From CBDANW01 sp965197825 (GTDB lineage Bacteria > Acidobacteriota > Vicinamibacteria > Marinacidobacterales > DATDRI01), in contig CBDANW010000003.1 in assembly GCA_965197825.1 (NCBI GenBank), forward strand, positions 124,001 to 188,000: 64,000 nt of DNA. Reading direction: 5' to 3'. The notes beneath the pieces were generated by a model. The model saw only the letters and a list, made by a program, of their open reading frames with translations, did no database searches and was not told the origin of the DNA. Positions 1 through 8,170 of the stretch are shown here, piece by piece. Made by a program: the position numbers and the translations under genes. Each line of letters begins with the position of its first letter. The stretch's first letter is position 1.

Positions 1-802
1 GCACGTAGGCGACAATGTTTTGCTTCAGGCCGCGGTCGATGGGCCGACCCCGGGCCTTTCCTCGCGTGAGGTCACCGAGCTTGCCCACCGCATGCAACGC
101 GCCGACGGCACGCTGGTAAACGCCCTGGCGGACTTGGTAGTTCACCGCGCCGCCATCCACGATGCTCTGATAGAGGCCCACCCGCCGAAAGAAGCTCTGC
201 CGGGCGTTGGTGGCGGCTTTCTTGTCTTTTGAATTCACGTCGCGGAAGGCACGGTGGGCATCGATTCCAAGTCCCTGGCTTGCGTCCAGGTAGTGTCCGT
301 GGCCCAGAACCAATCGATGGTCGCCGAGGCGGAGCTCCAGATGGGGATAGGTGACTTCGAAGGAGGCTTCGTCCGACGCGAGGACGCCGCGCAGGAAGGG
401 TTTACGAAAGTGCCGGTAGAAGCTCACCTTGCCACGAAGCCGTTTGCCGGTGGCAAGCCGCGCCATCAAGTAGCGGTCGACCGACAGGTAGTCGAACAGG
501 CGATAGTCATGGTTTCCGGGAACGAAGTGGATGTACTTGGCTTCCACTTGGGTGACCAGCTCGTTCAGGAAACGGCGGAAGCCTGCCGAGCGCCGTCCTC
601 CGGTTCCTTGCGGCATGCCTTCGATAGCCAGGGACCAGTTGCCGATCTGCAGATCGAGGATGTCACCCAACAGCACGACGCGGCGGATCGGCTTGTGCTG
701 TCTCGCGATGAGAAGAAGCTTCTCGAGCTGGGAGCTGCTATGAAGGAGAGAGCGTGGATCGCCGAAATGTAAATCCGAGAAGACGATGGCTTCGGCGCTC
801 AT
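1..802 (-). CDS. Metallophosphoesterase, UDP-2,3-diacylglucosamine hydrolase-like (C-terminus beyond window)
   Basis: The reverse strand is open from an ATG at 802 to the window edge (267 codons visible). It shows the calcineurin-like phosphoesterase metal ligands in order: SDLHFGD (residues 9-15), GDILD (46-50), GNHD (96-99) and GHGH (167-170). This arrangement suits the LpxH/YbbF-like branch, which cleaves pyrophosphate bonds of lipid precursors, but the exact substrate is not determined. The start codon overlaps the stop of the upstream PilZ gene in an ATGA junction, so translation is probably coupled. The C-terminus is off the window. Family call is strong; substrate is an inference. Confidence 0.85.
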   Translation of the reverse strand, partial: MSAEAIVFSDLHFGDPRSLLHSSSQLEKLLLIARQHKPIRRVVLLGDILDLQIGNWSLAIEGMPQGTGGRRSAGFRRFLNELVTQVEAKYIHFVPGNHDYRLFDYLSVDRYLMARLATGKRLRGKVSFYRHFRKPFLRGVLASDEASFEVTYPHLELRLGDHRLVLGHGHYLDASQGLGIDAHRAFRDVNSKDKKAATNARQSFFRRVGLYQSIVDGGAVNYQVRQGVYQRAVGALHAVGKLGDLTRGKARGRPIDRGLKQNIVAYV

Positions 803-1203
803 GTACGCGCATGATCGGGTGGATCCTTTTCGGTGTCGGGTTCGGTGTCGAGCAACAAGCCTGTGTCCGACAACCGATCGATGGCTCGAACCAGATCGCG
901 ATCGGACTCGGGCTGAAAGAGCACACCGTATCCCGGAGTGACGTCTGCGCTCCCTGGTTGCTCGCAGATGGTGCGCCACACCGTCAGGGCGCGAAGCTTC
1001 AGCCGACCCCTTGCGTCTGCGGGTAGACCCAGGATCACTTCGATCTCTTCTCCCACCCAGACGTCGGCGCCCAGAGTGATGAAGGTGCCGCGGGGGCTCA
1101 GATTGCGGACTTGGCCGGCGCGCCAGCGTCCGGCCGACTGCACCAGCACCGGTATCGGCAGCCGCGCTTCGAATCGGAACCTTTCCTTGCCGGTAGAAGC
1201 CAC
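799..1203 (-). CDS. PilZ-domain protein
   Basis: 134 residues. The N-terminal half has the PilZ signature: an Arg-rich RFRFEAR segment (residues 9-15) followed by NLSPRGTF (about 34-41), matching the RxxxR and (D/N)xSxxG elements used to bind cyclic di-GMP. No other domain is visible, so it is a stand-alone PilZ protein that may act as a c-di-GMP-responsive adaptor. The gene lies 75 bp downstream of ETF-QO on the same strand and overlaps the phosphoesterase start by four bases. Partner and output are unknown. Confidence 0.8.
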   Translation of the reverse strand: MASTGKERFRFEARLPIPVLVQSAGRWRAGQVRNLSPRGTFITLGADVWVGEEIEVILGLPADARGRLKLRALTVWRTICEQPGSADVTPGYGVLFQPESDRDLVRAIDRLSDTGLLLDTEPDTEKDPPDHART

Positions 1204-1278
1204 TATCTTATCCGTTGGGTTGGGAAGGTTTAGTGTACATCATCTTGTCTTGGGTGTGAATTGGACACCGGGAAAACG

Positions 1279-2916
1279 TTACATTCTGTTGTACTTGGTC
1301 CCGGCGCCCCCTTCGCGAGGGCTCCAGCGGGGCCCGAGCACGTCGGTTGTCTTGCAGTCGACGCAGTTGGAGGGGTTCACGGCGAGCTTCCCGTCTTGAC
1401 TCTCGTAGACGGCGGCGGGACACATGTGTTGATAGAGCTCGGCGACTTCTTGGGGCACCGTCGGCCCGACTCGCAGGTGGGACGGCATGTCGTCCCGTGT
1501 GTTATTGCCGGAACGAAAGACGCCGTCCAGTTTCGTAAACGTGAGCTTGCCGTCCGCTTTGGGCTCGACCGGCGCCACAATCCGCCGCGTCTCCGCCGCA
1601 TCTTCTTCGACGTCGATCTTGCCGCCCGGAAAGACGCCTCCGGTGACCGTCATGAGGCCGGCCTTGATGCCGCCTGAGTAAAAGCCCGACTTGAAAGCGA
1701 GTCGCATGTTCCGGGTGCGGTAGAGATCCCGGTGGATGAAGCTTTGCCGGATCGCCTTGTCGTAGCCGGCGAGCCCGGCTTGCGATGTATCGTTGGCTGT
1801 AAAGACCTCGAATATCGTGCGGGCCGCCAGGATTCCCGACATCATGGCGTAATGAATGCCTTTCAACGAAGGGACGTCGACGAAACCGGCAGCGTCCCCC
1901 ACCATCAAGAGGCCGTCGCCGTGACAACGTTCCGGAAGCGCATGATAGCCACCCTCGGGAATCGTCTTGGCACCCCATTCCAGCATCTCTCCGTCCTCGA
2001 GATAAGGTCGGAAGAGGGGGTGCGACTTCATCTGTTGCAGGAGCTCGTGTACGTCGAGCGAGTGCTGGTGGTAGTCGAGACCCACCACGATTCCGAGGGA
2101 GACGAGGTTCTCTGCCATTGGATAGAAGAAGCTGCCGCCGAAGGCGTCGCGGGGAAGTGGCCAGCCCAACGTGTGCACCACCGCGTCCAGGGGACGCTTT
2201 ACTTCCCAGAGCTCTTTGACGCCGAGCGCGAAGAGCTGCGGGTTGGGTGAGGTGATGTCCTGCCATTTCAGGTAAGCCTGTGACAGCGGACCACGTGTTC
2301 CTTCCGAGAGCACGGTGACCCGCGCGGTGACGTCGGTCGGTGGGACGTAGGCACCGCCCGGTCGTCCTTCCTTGTCCAGGCCGGCCGGCGTTGTGCGGAC
2401 GCCGCGGACCTTCTTGCCCTCGACCAGAAGAGAGTCGACGGGAAACCCCGTGAAGAGGTTGACGCCCAGTTCTTCGGCTTTTTCTCCCAGCCAGCGCGTG
2501 AGCTCGCAAATGGAAGCCACGTAGTGGCCGTGGTTCCGCATGGTGGGCGGCGTCGGAAGCCGGATCTGACCACCTTGGGTCATCAAGTAGACCCGTTCGC
2601 GCGTCACCGGCGTGCGAAAAGGAAAATCCTTGTCTTCGAGCTCGGGGAAGAGCTCGCGGAAGGCAATGGGGTTGACGACCGCTCCCGAGAGACAGTGATC
2701 GCCGAGACGCTCGGCCTTTTCCATCACCCCGATCTCGAGCTCCGTACCGGTTTTCTTCGCCAGGCGCGCGAGCTCGATGGCCCCGGCCAGCCCCGCCGGC
2801 CCGCCGCCCACGAAGACGACGTCCAAAGTCACGGCCTCCTCTCCGGGAGCTTCTTCGCGGATCAGCTCGTCGACAGGGAGCAGTGGTTGGAAGTCCGCCG
2901 GTCTGAAAGTTGCCAT
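1279..2916 (-). CDS. Electron transfer flavoprotein-ubiquinone oxidoreductase
   Basis: 545 residues from the ATG at 2916; a longer in-frame extension to 3156 overlaps the upstream gene and is not family-like. ETF-QO passes electrons from reduced ETF (fatty-acid and amino-acid dehydrogenation) to quinone at the membrane. A dinucleotide-binding VGGGPAG motif is at residues 36-42, the long FAD/quinone domain follows, and the C-terminus is the ferredoxin-like domain. In the Fe-S domain Cys499, Cys518 and Cys521 are present, but the position of the fourth cluster ligand is Thr524 (CVDCKTTD, where the mitochondrial-type enzyme has CxxCKTCD). The gene starts 23 bp after the aconitase-family gene, suggesting an operon. 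No ETF subunits lie in the window. Confidence 0.9.
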   Translation of the reverse strand: MATFRPADFQPLLPVDELIREEAPGEEAVTLDVVFVGGGPAGLAGAIELARLAKKTGTELEIGVMEKAERLGDHCLSGAVVNPIAFRELFPELEDKDFPFRTPVTRERVYLMTQGGQIRLPTPPTMRNHGHYVASICELTRWLGEKAEELGVNLFTGFPVDSLLVEGKKVRGVRTTPAGLDKEGRPGGAYVPPTDVTARVTVLSEGTRGPLSQAYLKWQDITSPNPQLFALGVKELWEVKRPLDAVVHTLGWPLPRDAFGGSFFYPMAENLVSLGIVVGLDYHQHSLDVHELLQQMKSHPLFRPYLEDGEMLEWGAKTIPEGGYHALPERCHGDGLLMVGDAAGFVDVPSLKGIHYAMMSGILAARTIFEVFTANDTSQAGLAGYDKAIRQSFIHRDLYRTRNMRLAFKSGFYSGGIKAGLMTVTGGVFPGGKIDVEEDAAETRRIVAPVEPKADGKLTFTKLDGVFRSGNNTRDDMPSHLRVGPTVPQEVAELYQHMCPAAVYESQDGKLAVNPSNCVDCKTTDVLGPRWSPREGGAGTKYNRM

Positions 2917-2939
2917 GAGAGTCTCGTTTCCTTCCCGTA

Positions 2940-5177
2940 TTAGAGCCCGTAGCGCTCTGGCTCCCAGGTGAGCTTCAGCTCGCTCGGTGGGGCCATGTAG
3001 CCCAGGAGTGCGGAGGAAGCGACCACCGCCGGGCTTGCCAGGTAGCCCTCGCCGCCGATGCCCATTCGGTTCTGCCAGTTCCGATTGAACGACGTGATCG
3101 CACGCTCGCCGGGTTTGAGCGCATCGGGACCTTGGCCGAAGCAGGGACCACACCAAGAGTCACGTATCTGTCCGCCAACCGACCGCAACACGTCGGCAAC
3201 GGTTTCGCCGTCCAAACGCGGTTCGGGATTCTCGATGAGCAACTTCACCCCTCCCGAGCCGGGAAAGATGACGAAGTCTCGCGCCGCCTGCCCGTACCCG
3301 GCATCGCGCGCGGCGCGAAGGACCAGCGCCGCCTGCAGCAAGTCCTGATAGCTTCCGTTGGTGCAGGATCCGATATACGCCTTGTCGAAGGTCAGGTGCT
3401 CCTGCGCCACTTCCTCCGCCGGAAACGCATTGCCGGGGCTGAACGGTTTGGCAATCATCGGCTGCACGGCGGAGAGATCCAACTCCTCGTCGATCTCGTA
3501 GGCGGCATCCTTGCCCGGTTGGATCGGCGGGTAGGGGAGATGGAGCCCGCGGGCCTGGTACCACGCCAGGGTGATTTCGTCAGGAGCGAAGATGCCATTC
3601 TGTGCTTCTCCCTCGGCCATCATGTTGGCGATCGTATTGCGGTAGGCGATGGGGAGCTCCTGGTTTCGATCCTCGAACTCGACGGACATTCCCTGCGACT
3701 GTTTCGCCCCCCAGTGCTCGAGCAGTTTCAGGACGATGTCTTTTCCGCTGACCCATGGCTGCAGTTTGCCGGTGAACGTGACGCGTCTCGCCTTGGCGAG
3801 CGTGAAGTAGACGTAGCCGGTAGACCAACCGAAGCCCAACGTCGTCGAGCCGACTCCGATGCCCACCGCGCCGTAGGCGCCATAAGCGCGGCTGTGCGAA
3901 TCCGCGCCCGGGATGAACTGCCCGGGGAGAATCAGGCCTTGTTCCGGAAAATAGAAATGGAAGATGCCGTCGCCCGGTGTCGCGTAGTGGGGCTTTTCGA
4001 GACCGTGCAGCTTGGCGAACGCGTGCCCGATGGCGGTCTGCTTGTCATCGGATTCGGAACCGGTGAACACGAAATGGTCGTTGGCGATGGCGGTTTGTCG
4101 AGGGTAGATGGCGTCCCCGCCAGTGATCTGATTGAAGGTGTGGATGGCGAAGGGCACCGTGCCGTCGGACGCAGGGAGGAGATCGGCGTAGACGCGCAGG
4201 GTTACCCCCGGTCGCACCTCGGCGTTCTTGTCCACTCGGTGCGCCCAGACGATCTGTTCGGTGGTGGTCAAGCGCCGTGCCGTCTGGGCGTCGGGCCATT
4301 CGATGACCGGCGTCTGCGCCACCGAGTTGCGAAACTCCCGGCGGCCGACGTTGAAGATGCCGCCGCTGCGCCGGATCTCGTCTTCTTTCGGCGTGAGTGG
4401 AAAGGGCTCGTACGTTTTGCCCTGGGTCTCGTTGGTCAGCGCGCGGGTGCTCGGATCGAAAGTAAACTCGTCGCCATCTCTAGCGTCGTGAACGGCCTGA
4501 GGAGACTGGAGGACCTGGAGCCCCAGGTTCAGTGCATTGCGGCGGAAGATGTCGCCCATGTTGTTCCCGCAGACGACCACGAGCTCGAGCCCGACCTCTT
4601 CGGCTACCGCCTTGAGGCCAGCCGGGCTCATCTCTCGCGACGAGCCGATGGCGAACCGATCGCCGGCAACCACGAAGGTCTCGCCGGCGTGAACTCGTTG
4701 GCGGAAGTCCGGCATCAGGTAGCGGAACGCCCCCTTCTTCCATCTCTCGTCCAGCTTGTGGAGACTCTCCGACACGCAATCGGCGGCGGGAGTGATTTGA
4801 TCGGTATCGATGGCGTCGAGCTTGCGTCCCGAATGCTTGGGATCCCAGAAGATCAACGCCTTGCCCGTGATGAGACCCTCCCGGCCTTCATCTCGAGAAG
4901 CTGGCGACTGGTCTGCGGAGAGCAGTTTCTTGAACGTCACTCCGGGCCGGAGGCGGGCTGGCTTGATGGTTTGCACGTCTACCGAGATTATATTTTCCCC
5001 GGCGCCAGAAAGGGAACCGCGGTCCGTTGGTTTGACCGGGGCTCCGTTCTGTCCTGGCTTGTCCGAAGGGTTTACCTGGCCGGGGGCGACTTTTATTCTG
5101 GGAGAGAGGGAAAGAGGCTTCTTTTTTCGGTCGGAAGATTCAGGGGAAACTAGGACGTGAGGTGGAAGGCTTCGCAC
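2940..5177 (-). CDS. Aconitase-family hydro-lyase with swivel domain placed N-terminally
   Basis: 745 residues. The small swivel (LeuD/Aconitase_C-like) domain comes first, with the FAIGSSREMSPAGL segment, and the large LeuC-like domain follows, with GADSHSRAYGA, YIGSCTNGSY and the WCGPCFG pair. The three Cys that hold the [4Fe-4S] cluster in aconitases are therefore present. This order is the reverse of canonical aconitase A, and the length suggests a fused isopropylmalate/homoaconitate-type isomerase. The substrate cannot be told from sequence; candidates are aconitate, homoaconitate or isopropylmalate. The first 60 residues look unstructured, so the true start may lie downstream of 5177. 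It heads the run of minus-strand genes ending with the phosphoesterase. Confidence 0.85.
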   Translation of the reverse strand: MRSLPPHVLVSPESSDRKKKPLSLSPRIKVAPGQVNPSDKPGQNGAPVKPTDRGSLSGAGENIISVDVQTIKPARLRPGVTFKKLLSADQSPASRDEGREGLITGKALIFWDPKHSGRKLDAIDTDQITPAADCVSESLHKLDERWKKGAFRYLMPDFRQRVHAGETFVVAGDRFAIGSSREMSPAGLKAVAEEVGLELVVVCGNNMGDIFRRNALNLGLQVLQSPQAVHDARDGDEFTFDPSTRALTNETQGKTYEPFPLTPKEDEIRRSGGIFNVGRREFRNSVAQTPVIEWPDAQTARRLTTTEQIVWAHRVDKNAEVRPGVTLRVYADLLPASDGTVPFAIHTFNQITGGDAIYPRQTAIANDHFVFTGSESDDKQTAIGHAFAKLHGLEKPHYATPGDGIFHFYFPEQGLILPGQFIPGADSHSRAYGAYGAVGIGVGSTTLGFGWSTGYVYFTLAKARRVTFTGKLQPWVSGKDIVLKLLEHWGAKQSQGMSVEFEDRNQELPIAYRNTIANMMAEGEAQNGIFAPDEITLAWYQARGLHLPYPPIQPGKDAAYEIDEELDLSAVQPMIAKPFSPGNAFPAEEVAQEHLTFDKAYIGSCTNGSYQDLLQAALVLRAARDAGYGQAARDFVIFPGSGGVKLLIENPEPRLDGETVADVLRSVGGQIRDSWCGPCFGQGPDALKPGERAITSFNRNWQNRMGIGGEGYLASPAVVASSALLGYMAPPSELKLTWEPERYGL

Positions 5178-5496
5178 CCGGTTTGGAAGGGTTTGAGGCT
5201 CTAGGCCAGCGAATCTAGACCCAGATAATGCCGTTTTGGCTCATCTCACCTCTGCGTTCTACGACAAAAGTGCCGTTTCTGTGACCCGTATTCTCGACGG
5301 ACTTCAGGGAGTTTGTCACCACTTTTGGGGTATTTGAGGGCGTCACCCCCTAGATATAGTAGGTGTGGGATTTTCACAACGATCACACACGTTATGCACA
5401 GCTTTTCCATAAGTTTTCCACGAACGGAACCAAGGGCTCGCTCACTCAGCTTAGTCTCTCGACATGATCCAGAAGATATGGTAGTATGTATTCAGT
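5178..5496. other. Intergenic region with promoters and one DnaA-box-like site
   Basis: This 319-bp gap separates the divergent aconitase and toxin-antitoxin genes, so it must hold both promoters. A nonamer TTATGCACA at 5392-5400 fits the DnaA-box consensus TTATNCACA and sits in an A/T-richer stretch with related TTTTCCA words. The segment just before 5497 (TATGGTAGTATGTAT around 5477-5491) is a plausible -10 area for the toxin-antitoxin operon. No ORF with coding character was seen. Confidence 0.4.
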
Positions 5497-5781
5497 ATGG
5501 CAACGACCAAGGTCACTTTTACTCTCGATCGCGCCACGGTTGGGCGTCTCCGTCGTGCCGCCGAGCGGCTTTCGAAGTCCCGAAGCGAGATCGTGCGAGA
5601 GGCGATCCGCGACTACAGTGAGCGGATCGGCAAGCTGAGTGAGCAGGAGCGGCTGCGCATGTTGGACGTTTTCGATGAGGTCGTGGCGCGTATTCCGTCT
5701 CGTCCGCTGGCCGAAGTGGAGCGTGAGCTGAGAGAAGTTCGGTCCGCCCGGCGGGGCGGGGGTCGGCGCTCCGCAGAGTAA
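5497..5781 (+). CDS. Ribbon-helix-helix (CopG-type) antitoxin
   Basis: 94 residues. The N-terminal 45 residues (TKVTFTLDRATVGRLRRAAE, then SKSRSEIVREAI) have the beta-helix-helix pattern of MetJ/Arc/CopG DNA-binding antitoxins. The Arg/Glu-rich C-terminal tail is typical of the toxin-neutralising part. It ends 9 bp before a PIN-domain gene, the usual antitoxin-toxin order. By family analogy the pair would repress its own promoter just upstream. Confidence 0.85.
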   Translation: MATTKVTFTLDRATVGRLRRAAERLSKSRSEIVREAIRDYSERIGKLSEQERLRMLDVFDEVVARIPSRPLAEVERELREVRSARRGGGRRSAE

Positions 5782-5790
5782 CGCGCGCTC

Positions 5791-6168
5791 GTGACCGTCC
5801 TCGATACATCGGTGCTCATCGACGCCCTTACTGGGCCAAAGCGCTCGGCACCTGCCCTTCGCAAGATGATTGAGACAGGCGAGCGGCTTGTCGTGCCCGC
5901 GCTAGTTCTCTACGAATGGTTGCGAGGACCCCGCCTGCGGCAGGAGTTGGCAGCCCAGAAAGCGCTCTTCCCACGCGAATCCGCGGTGCAGTTCAGCTAT
6001 GAGGAAGCTGCGCGGGCGGCGGGTCTCTACGGTGAGGTCATCCGGCCACGCGGGCGTGAGATCGACCTTGCCATCGCGGCCACTGCTCTGGTGCAGCGTG
6101 CTCGTCTCTGGACGTTGAACGTCACAGATTTTGAGGATATCCCCGATCTCGAAGTGTCTCTACCCTAG
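5791..6168 (+). CDS. PIN-domain RNase toxin (VapC family)
   Basis: 125 residues starting at GTG 5791. The acidic PIN-domain residues are visible: Asp5 in LDTSVLID, Glu in LYEWLRG (about residue 43), Asp in REIDLAIAATA (about 93) and Asp in NVTDFEDI (about 112). PIN toxins cleave RNA, often tRNA, in a metal-dependent way. The gene is paired with the RHH antitoxin ending 9 bp upstream. All expected acidic residues remain, so the toxin looks functional. Confidence 0.85.
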   Translation: MTVLDTSVLIDALTGPKRSAPALRKMIETGERLVVPALVLYEWLRGPRLRQELAAQKALFPRESAVQFSYEEAARAAGLYGEVIRPRGREIDLAIAATALVQRARLWTLNVTDFEDIPDLEVSLP

Positions 6169-6186
6169 TGATTGCGAGAAAGAAAA

Positions 6187-6212
6187 GGGCGGAGGAAATT
6201 ATCCCTCCGCCC
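6187..6212 (-). terminator. Rho-independent terminator of the NHL-repeat gene
   Basis: A perfect 9-bp stem (GGGCGGAGG at 6187-6195 with CCTCCGCCC at 6204-6212) has an 8-nt loop. Read on the minus strand it is followed by TTTTCTTTCT, and it lies about 30 bp beyond the stop codon at 6241. On the plus strand no T run follows, so it serves the minus-strand gene. Confidence 0.8.
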
Positions 6213-6240
6213 CAGGTGCGTCTAACTATCCGCTAGAGTT

Positions 6241-7467
6241 TCAGTCCGTTTGCGTACCGTTCTCGCGTACCTCTTGGCCGATGACCTTGGCCGGGTCCGC
6301 GCCTGGCTTGGGCACGAACTTCTGCACGCGGCCGTTGAAGACCTCGGCGACGTACAGGTTCAGGTCCTGATCCACCGACATCTGGTGAGGGCCCTCGAAC
6401 CGGCCGTGCTGTCGTCCAGGTGCACCCCAGCCGTAGAGGTAGTTGCCGTTCAGATCGTACTTGAGGATCCGGTCCGTCCCGCCGTCGGATACCCACAAGG
6501 TCTGGTCTTCGGTGATCAAGTGGTAGTACGGCGATGACCGGACACCGGTCCCGAACAGATCGAGAAACTCACCGTTCTCGTCGAAGACCTGGAGCCGCCG
6601 GTGACTGCGATCTACAACGTAAACGCGTCGATCCGAGCTGATCGCGATGCTGTGGACGGTACGGAACTCGTTGGGCCCGGGGTTGTCTGCATCGGCAGGC
6701 GGCCCGCCCCACTCTGCTAGGAAGTTACCGTCCGGATCGAACTTCGCCACGCGCGTTCCTCCGTACCCGTCGCTGATGAAGAACGTCCCGTCGGGCAGCC
6801 AGGCAATGTCGGTCGGCCGATCGAAGAGCTTCCCGGTGTCACGGCCCCTCTCACCCAGGGTGCCGAGGGTCATGACGAGCTCGCCGTCGTAGGTGAACTT
6901 GTGGATCACGTGGAGCTGGTCGTCGATCACCCACACGTGCTTGTCGTTGTCGTACGGGCTGATTTTGATCTTGTGAGGTCCGCGGCCACACGGCGCCTCG
7001 AAGAGGCCGTCGTGCTGCGTCCATTCTTGGACCAGGTTACCGTCGCCATCCACCACGAAGATGATATGGTGCATGCGCCGTTCCCAGCCCCGCGTGTTGC
7101 CGGTTTCCTCGCACCGGGCGTTGATCCCGTCCGGGTTGCCGGTCGTGTTACCGCGACTTGGATCGAGCGCCGAGTAAAGCGTCCACGACGGCACGCCTTC
7201 GGGCAACGGCAGCTCGCCGCGCTGAGCGTACCAGATCCGGTCCGGGGTCTCGGCGTAGACGGCGCCCATTGAGCCGAAGGTCCATCCCTCGTGCGAGACG
7301 CCGTCGTCCAAGTCTGGCAGGGGCTTCGCAAAATCCTCTACGAACTCGTAGGGGCCGAACTCCTCCTGACCGCCCCTCTCTTGTTCTTGCATCATCGACG
7401 CCGCTGGTGACAACAACACCACCGCGCCGAGAATCATGAAACACCAAGCTAGTACACGCATCGTCAT
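6241..7467 (-). CDS. Secreted NHL-repeat beta-propeller protein
   Basis: 408 residues. An N-terminal signal segment (MRVLAWCFMILGAVVLL) predicts export. After about residue 130 there are repeated NHL-type units, for example FDRPTDIAWLPDGTFFISDG, VHSIAISSDRRVYVVDR and PHQMSVDQDLNLYVAE, each coupled to a KFDPDGNFL- or YDLNGNYLYG-type turn. This resembles the six-bladed NHL propellers of peptidyl-amidoglycolate-lyase-like proteins, but enzymatic activity is not evident. It is monocistronic, with its own terminator. Probably a periplasmic or surface binding or lyase protein; function not assigned. Confidence 0.8.
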   Translation of the reverse strand: MTMRVLAWCFMILGAVVLLSPAASMMQEQERGGQEEFGPYEFVEDFAKPLPDLDDGVSHEGWTFGSMGAVYAETPDRIWYAQRGELPLPEGVPSWTLYSALDPSRGNTTGNPDGINARCEETGNTRGWERRMHHIIFVVDGDGNLVQEWTQHDGLFEAPCGRGPHKIKISPYDNDKHVWVIDDQLHVIHKFTYDGELVMTLGTLGERGRDTGKLFDRPTDIAWLPDGTFFISDGYGGTRVAKFDPDGNFLAEWGGPPADADNPGPNEFRTVHSIAISSDRRVYVVDRSHRRLQVFDENGEFLDLFGTGVRSSPYYHLITEDQTLWVSDGGTDRILKYDLNGNYLYGWGAPGRQHGRFEGPHQMSVDQDLNLYVAEVFNGRVQKFVPKPGADPAKVIGQEVRENGTQTD

Positions 7468-7600
7468 CCTCCCCTTTTGCCCTTAATGCCTTAATAGTCC
7501 GGCCTGAGGTCCGACCCCGCAGTCGATACCCGAGCCCGTGGATCGTATCAGCTCCCGGATCGGGGTTGCAACCGCAAAGCTAGATATATTGCGGCAGCGA

Positions 7601-8131
7601 TCAGTCGCCACGAGCGCGCGCGGCAATGCGCGTGTAGACTTCTCGATCGCTCTCCGAAAAACAGCAAAACACCACGCGCTCAGGTAGCTCGTGGGCTTCA
7701 AGCCATTTGCGGACAGTGGTTTGGGCCACCTCGGCCGCCTGCTCGATTGGGTACCGGTAGGCTCCCGTGGAGATAGAGGGAAAAGCGATGCTCCTGAGCT
7801 CACTCTGGCTGGCTAGACCCAGGCTCTGTTCGTAGCAGCTCGCCAGGAGCTCCCGCTCGCGTCTCTTGCCTCCGCTCCAGACCGGCCCGACGGCGTGGAT
7901 GACGTAGCGGGCACGGAGACGGTAGCCCTTGGTGATCTTGGCCTCGCCGGTCTCGGCACCCCCGAGGGTCCGACACTCGGAAAGGAGGTCCGGGCCGGCG
8001 GCTCGATGGATGGCGCCGTCGACCCCTCCGCCGCCCAGCAGCGATTTGTTCGCCGCGTTGACGATAGCGTCGACGTCGAGCTCGGTGATATCGCCTCGGA
8101 CGATCTCGACGCGGTGACGGGCGGTCGTCAT
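7601..8131 (-). CDS. Macrodomain protein, O-acetyl-ADP-ribose deacetylase-like
   Basis: 176 residues, a complete single macrodomain. The motifs are VEIVRGDITEL, DAIVNAANKSLLGGGGVDGA (the Asn and Gly-rich loop that contacts ADP-ribose) and SISTGAYRYP, as in YmdB/MacroD enzymes. These hydrolyse O-acetyl-ADP-ribose or remove mono-ADP-ribose. The gene stands alone and is preceded by the end of an IS256-type element, so its upstream control region may have been altered by the insertion. Confidence 0.9.
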   Translation of the reverse strand: MTTARHRVEIVRGDITELDVDAIVNAANKSLLGGGGVDGAIHRAAGPDLLSECRTLGGAETGEAKITKGYRLRARYVIHAVGPVWSGGKRRERELLASCYEQSLGLASQSELRSIAFPSISTGAYRYPIEQAAEVAQTTVRKWLEAHELPERVVFCCFSESDREVYTRIAARARGD

Positions 8132-8170
8132 TGGCTCCTATTCCATCTGCGACACAATTTCGGAGTCAAG

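Noticed and set aside
3132..5153. 673-codon plus-strand open frame
   Set aside because: It is antisense to the aconitase-family gene, which has clear motifs; the plus frame has no recognisable domain and arises from GC-rich codon bias.
5341..5430. Replication origin
   Set aside because: Only one DnaA box is convincing, and dnaA, dnaN or other origin genes are absent.
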